A DNA stretch of 64,000 nucleotides from Metaclostridioides mangenotii (lineage in GTDB: Bacteria; Bacillota; Clostridia; Peptostreptococcales; Peptostreptococcaceae): the NCBI RefSeq assembly GCF_018917235.1, contig NZ_JAHLOF010000002.1, positions 1 to 64,000 on the forward strand. The letters are read 5' to 3'. Made by a program: the position numbers and the translations under genes. Below, piece by piece: positions 62,206-64,000 of this stretch; position 1 is the stretch's first letter, and each line of letters starts with the position of its first letter. The notes under the pieces were generated by a model. That model did no database searches, was not told the DNA's origin, and saw nothing but the letters and a program-made list of their open reading frames with translations.

Positions 62206-64000
62206 TTATTCTGCATCGTCAAACATGTACAGATATTTAACAGTGTTTATTCTAATATTTCTATTTAGCTCATCGAACATTCCAAACCCTTCGATCTCAT
62301 ATTCTTTGACCGGATCTTTTTGACCTATGGCTCTTAGACCTATATACTGTCTCAACTGATCCATCGCATCGATATGATCGACCCAGTATGAATCAACCAC
62401 CTGAAGTAAAATCCTCTTCTCAAGAGTTTTCACTCTATCTATACCTGTAACCATCTTTTTAAAATCATATATCTTTTTAGATATATCGTAAGTATACTCA
62501 ACAAGTTCATCTACACTTTTACTGTCCATATCCGGAATAAGTACTGTGTTTAGAGGCATAAACGCATTGTAGAGGAATTTTAAATATCTTACATAATCCC
62601 TATTTTTTGTTAAGTACTTCTCAGCAGACTCTTCTATTATGCTTCTTACCATCTTTTGAATCTCTTCTGATAGATCAGCACCGTCAAGGACTTTGTCTCT
62701 CTCTCCGTAGATTATCTTTCTCTGTTGATTTATAACATCATCGTATTTAAGTACATTTTTTCTTATCTCGAAGTTTTTACCTTCTATTGCTCTTTGTGCC
62801 CTCTCTATATTTTTAGATAGGTTTTTACTCTCAAGAGCATCATTTTCTTCGCCTTTCATTCGGCTCATTATCTTCTCTATACTCTTACCACCGTATAGTT
62901 TGATAACCTCATCTTCAAGACTCACGAAGAATCTAGATGTCCCAGGATCACCTTGACGGCCAGAACGACCTCTTAGCTGATTGTCTATTCTTCTCGTCTC
63001 ATGTCTCTCAGTACCAATTACGTAAAGTCCACCTAGTGCCTTTACTTGCTCCTCTTCTTCTTTATCTCCTGCACCTAAAGCAATATCAGTTCCCCTACCT
63101 GCCATATTTGTAGCGATAGTCACCGAATCGAGTTTACCAGCTTTAGCTACTATAGCCGCTTCCTTGTCGTGTTGCTTTGCATTAAGCACTTGATGTTTTA
63201 TACCTCTCTTCTTCAATAACTCAGAAAGCATCTCTGACTTATCTATAGAAACTGTACCAACAAGTATCGGTTGTCTAGTCTTATGTATTCTTTCTATTTC
63301 ATCTACAACAGCATCGTACTTAGCCTTTTCTGTTCTAAATACTTTTTCTTGAAGATCCGCTCTAATAACAGGTCTGTTTGTAGGAATCTGTATAACATTC
63401 ATATTATATGTAGACTCAAACTCAGTCTCTTCAGTCTTGGCTGTACCTGTCATACCTGATAGTTTTTTGTATAATCTAAAGAAATTTTGGAATGTAACTG
63501 TAGCCATTGTCTTAGATTCGTTTTTGATCTCAACTCTCTCTTTAGCCTCAACAGCTTGGTGTAGCCCATCTGAATATCTACGTCCATCCATAATTCTACC
63601 AGTAAATTCATCAACTATAAGGATTTCTCCGTCTTTTATAACATAGTCCACGTCTTTATCCATTAGCTTATGTGCTCTTAGAGCTTGGTTGATGTGATGG
63701 TAAATCTCTATATTATTTACGTGTGTTAGATTTTCAAGTCCAAAGAATGACTCTGCCTTTTTAAGCCCTGACTCAGTCAAATTTGCATAGTTATCCTTTT
63801 CATCCACTTCATAATCTTCTTCCTTTAATGTTTCAATTAGTACATTCGCTTGTTCGTATAGACTAGTACTTTCATCACCAGGTCCAGAGATTATAAGAGG
63901 TGTCCTAGCTTCGTCTATAAGTATAGAGTCGACCTCATCGACAATTGCAAAGTTAAGATCTCTTTGAACCTTGTCCTCTTTTTTTACAACCATGTTATCT
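62206..64000 (-). CDS. secA2: SecA-family preprotein translocase ATPase, probably SecA2 (partial, 5' end outside window)
   Basis: The visible 597 codons cover the C-terminal three quarters. They include the DEAD-box motif VDEVDSILIDEARTPLIISGP, the preprotein cross-linking region, the second ATPase domain (ATNMAGRGTDIALG, QLRGRSGRQGDPGTSRFF) and the scaffold and wing. The protein ends soon after NTVKYLYMFDDAE, without the cysteine-rich SecB/lipid-binding tail common in SecA1. That ending and the neighbouring S-layer-type gene favour SecA2, the accessory ATPase that exports S-layer proteins in C. difficile. The frame is open to the right edge, so the first methionine at 63993 is internal. Confidence 0.9.
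   Translation of the reverse strand, partial: DNMVVKKEDKVQRDLNFAIVDEVDSILIDEARTPLIISGPGDESTSLYEQANVLIETLKEEDYEVDEKDNYANLTESGLKKAESFFGLENLTHVNNIEIYHHINQALRAHKLMDKDVDYVIKDGEILIVDEFTGRIMDGRRYSDGLHQAVEAKERVEIKNESKTMATVTFQNFFRLYKKLSGMTGTAKTEETEFESTYNMNVIQIPTNRPVIRADLQEKVFRTEKAKYDAVVDEIERIHKTRQPILVGTVSIDKSEMLSELLKKRGIKHQVLNAKQHDKEAAIVAKAGKLDSVTIATNMAGRGTDIALGAGDKEEEEQVKALGGLYVIGTERHETRRIDNQLRGRSGRQGDPGTSRFFVSLEDEVIKLYGGKSIEKIMSRMKGEENDALESKNLSKNIERAQRAIEGKNFEIRKNVLKYDDVINQQRKIIYGERDKVLDGADLSEEIQKMVRSIIEESAEKYLTKNRDYVRYLKFLYNAFMPLNTVLIPDMDSKSVDELVEYTYDISKKIYDFKKMVTGIDRVKTLEKRILLQVVDSYWVDHIDAMDQLRQYIGLRAIGQKDPVKEYEIEGFGMFDELNRNIRINTVKYLYMFDDAE

Overview
The window is low-GC, Gram-positive, clostridial DNA. 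The 16S rRNA 5' end, the hemZ-hisS-aspS and recJ-apt-rsh gene order, a SCIFF-type radical SAM maturase, and a cluster of proteins with CWB2 (cell wall binding repeat 2) domains all point to the family Peptostreptococcaceae. It is probably a Peptostreptococcus-like relative of Clostridioides difficile. No sporulation gene, mobile element, CRISPR array or tRNA was seen. Nearly all genes lie on the minus strand. The exceptions are a ThrE-type exporter pair (3.5-5.0 kb) and an oxidoreductase plus two LytR-CpsA-Psr genes (30.8-34.0 kb).

Layout. 0-6 kb: start of an rRNA operon, a permease, glyA, the exporter pair, and csoR with an RseC-like gene. 6.1-6.5 kb: a repeat-rich spacer with a long imperfect palindrome, two perfect hairpins and a 42-bp tandem repeat. 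6.5-22 kb: a housekeeping block (aspS, hisS, hemZ, MBL hydrolase, dtd, rsh, apt, recJ, ABC1 kinase, gamma carbonic anhydrase, scfB). 22-23.8 kb: an orphan agrBD quorum-sensing pair, with agrD starting at TTG, and a spacer with a DnaA-box-like cluster. 23.8-30.6 kb: ptsI (active-site His replaced), ptsH, a patatin, a CamA-like adenine methyltransferase, an amidase and a divergent cis-prenyltransferase. 30.7-39 kb: OYE-type reductase, two LCP ligases, a Cwp19-like protein, two NlpC/P60 hydrolases and a solitary rpsD. 39-56 kb: a surface polysaccharide locus (dehydratase, ugd, glycosyltransferases, CDP-glycerol transferase, polymerase, manC, pgm, murJ, initiating sugar transferase). 54-64 kb: Cwp7-like and Cwp6-like proteins, a membrane acyltransferase, an S-layer-type CWB2 protein and secA2.

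The right half reads as one cell-surface system. Sugar nucleotides and glycosyltransferases make an anionic polymer, MurJ or a relative flips it, LCP enzymes attach it to peptidoglycan, and CWB2 proteins exported with SecA/SecA2 bind it non-covalently. Five wall-associated genes of this half (cwp19-like, both nlpC genes, cwp6-like, S-layer-like) carry perfect two-half-site matches to the WalR box (TGTWAH-N5-TGTWAH) at or near recognisable promoters, which suggests one WalRK regulon.

Comparisons with C. difficile gene order are from memory and were not checked by search. All promoters, terminators and start codons were read by eye.
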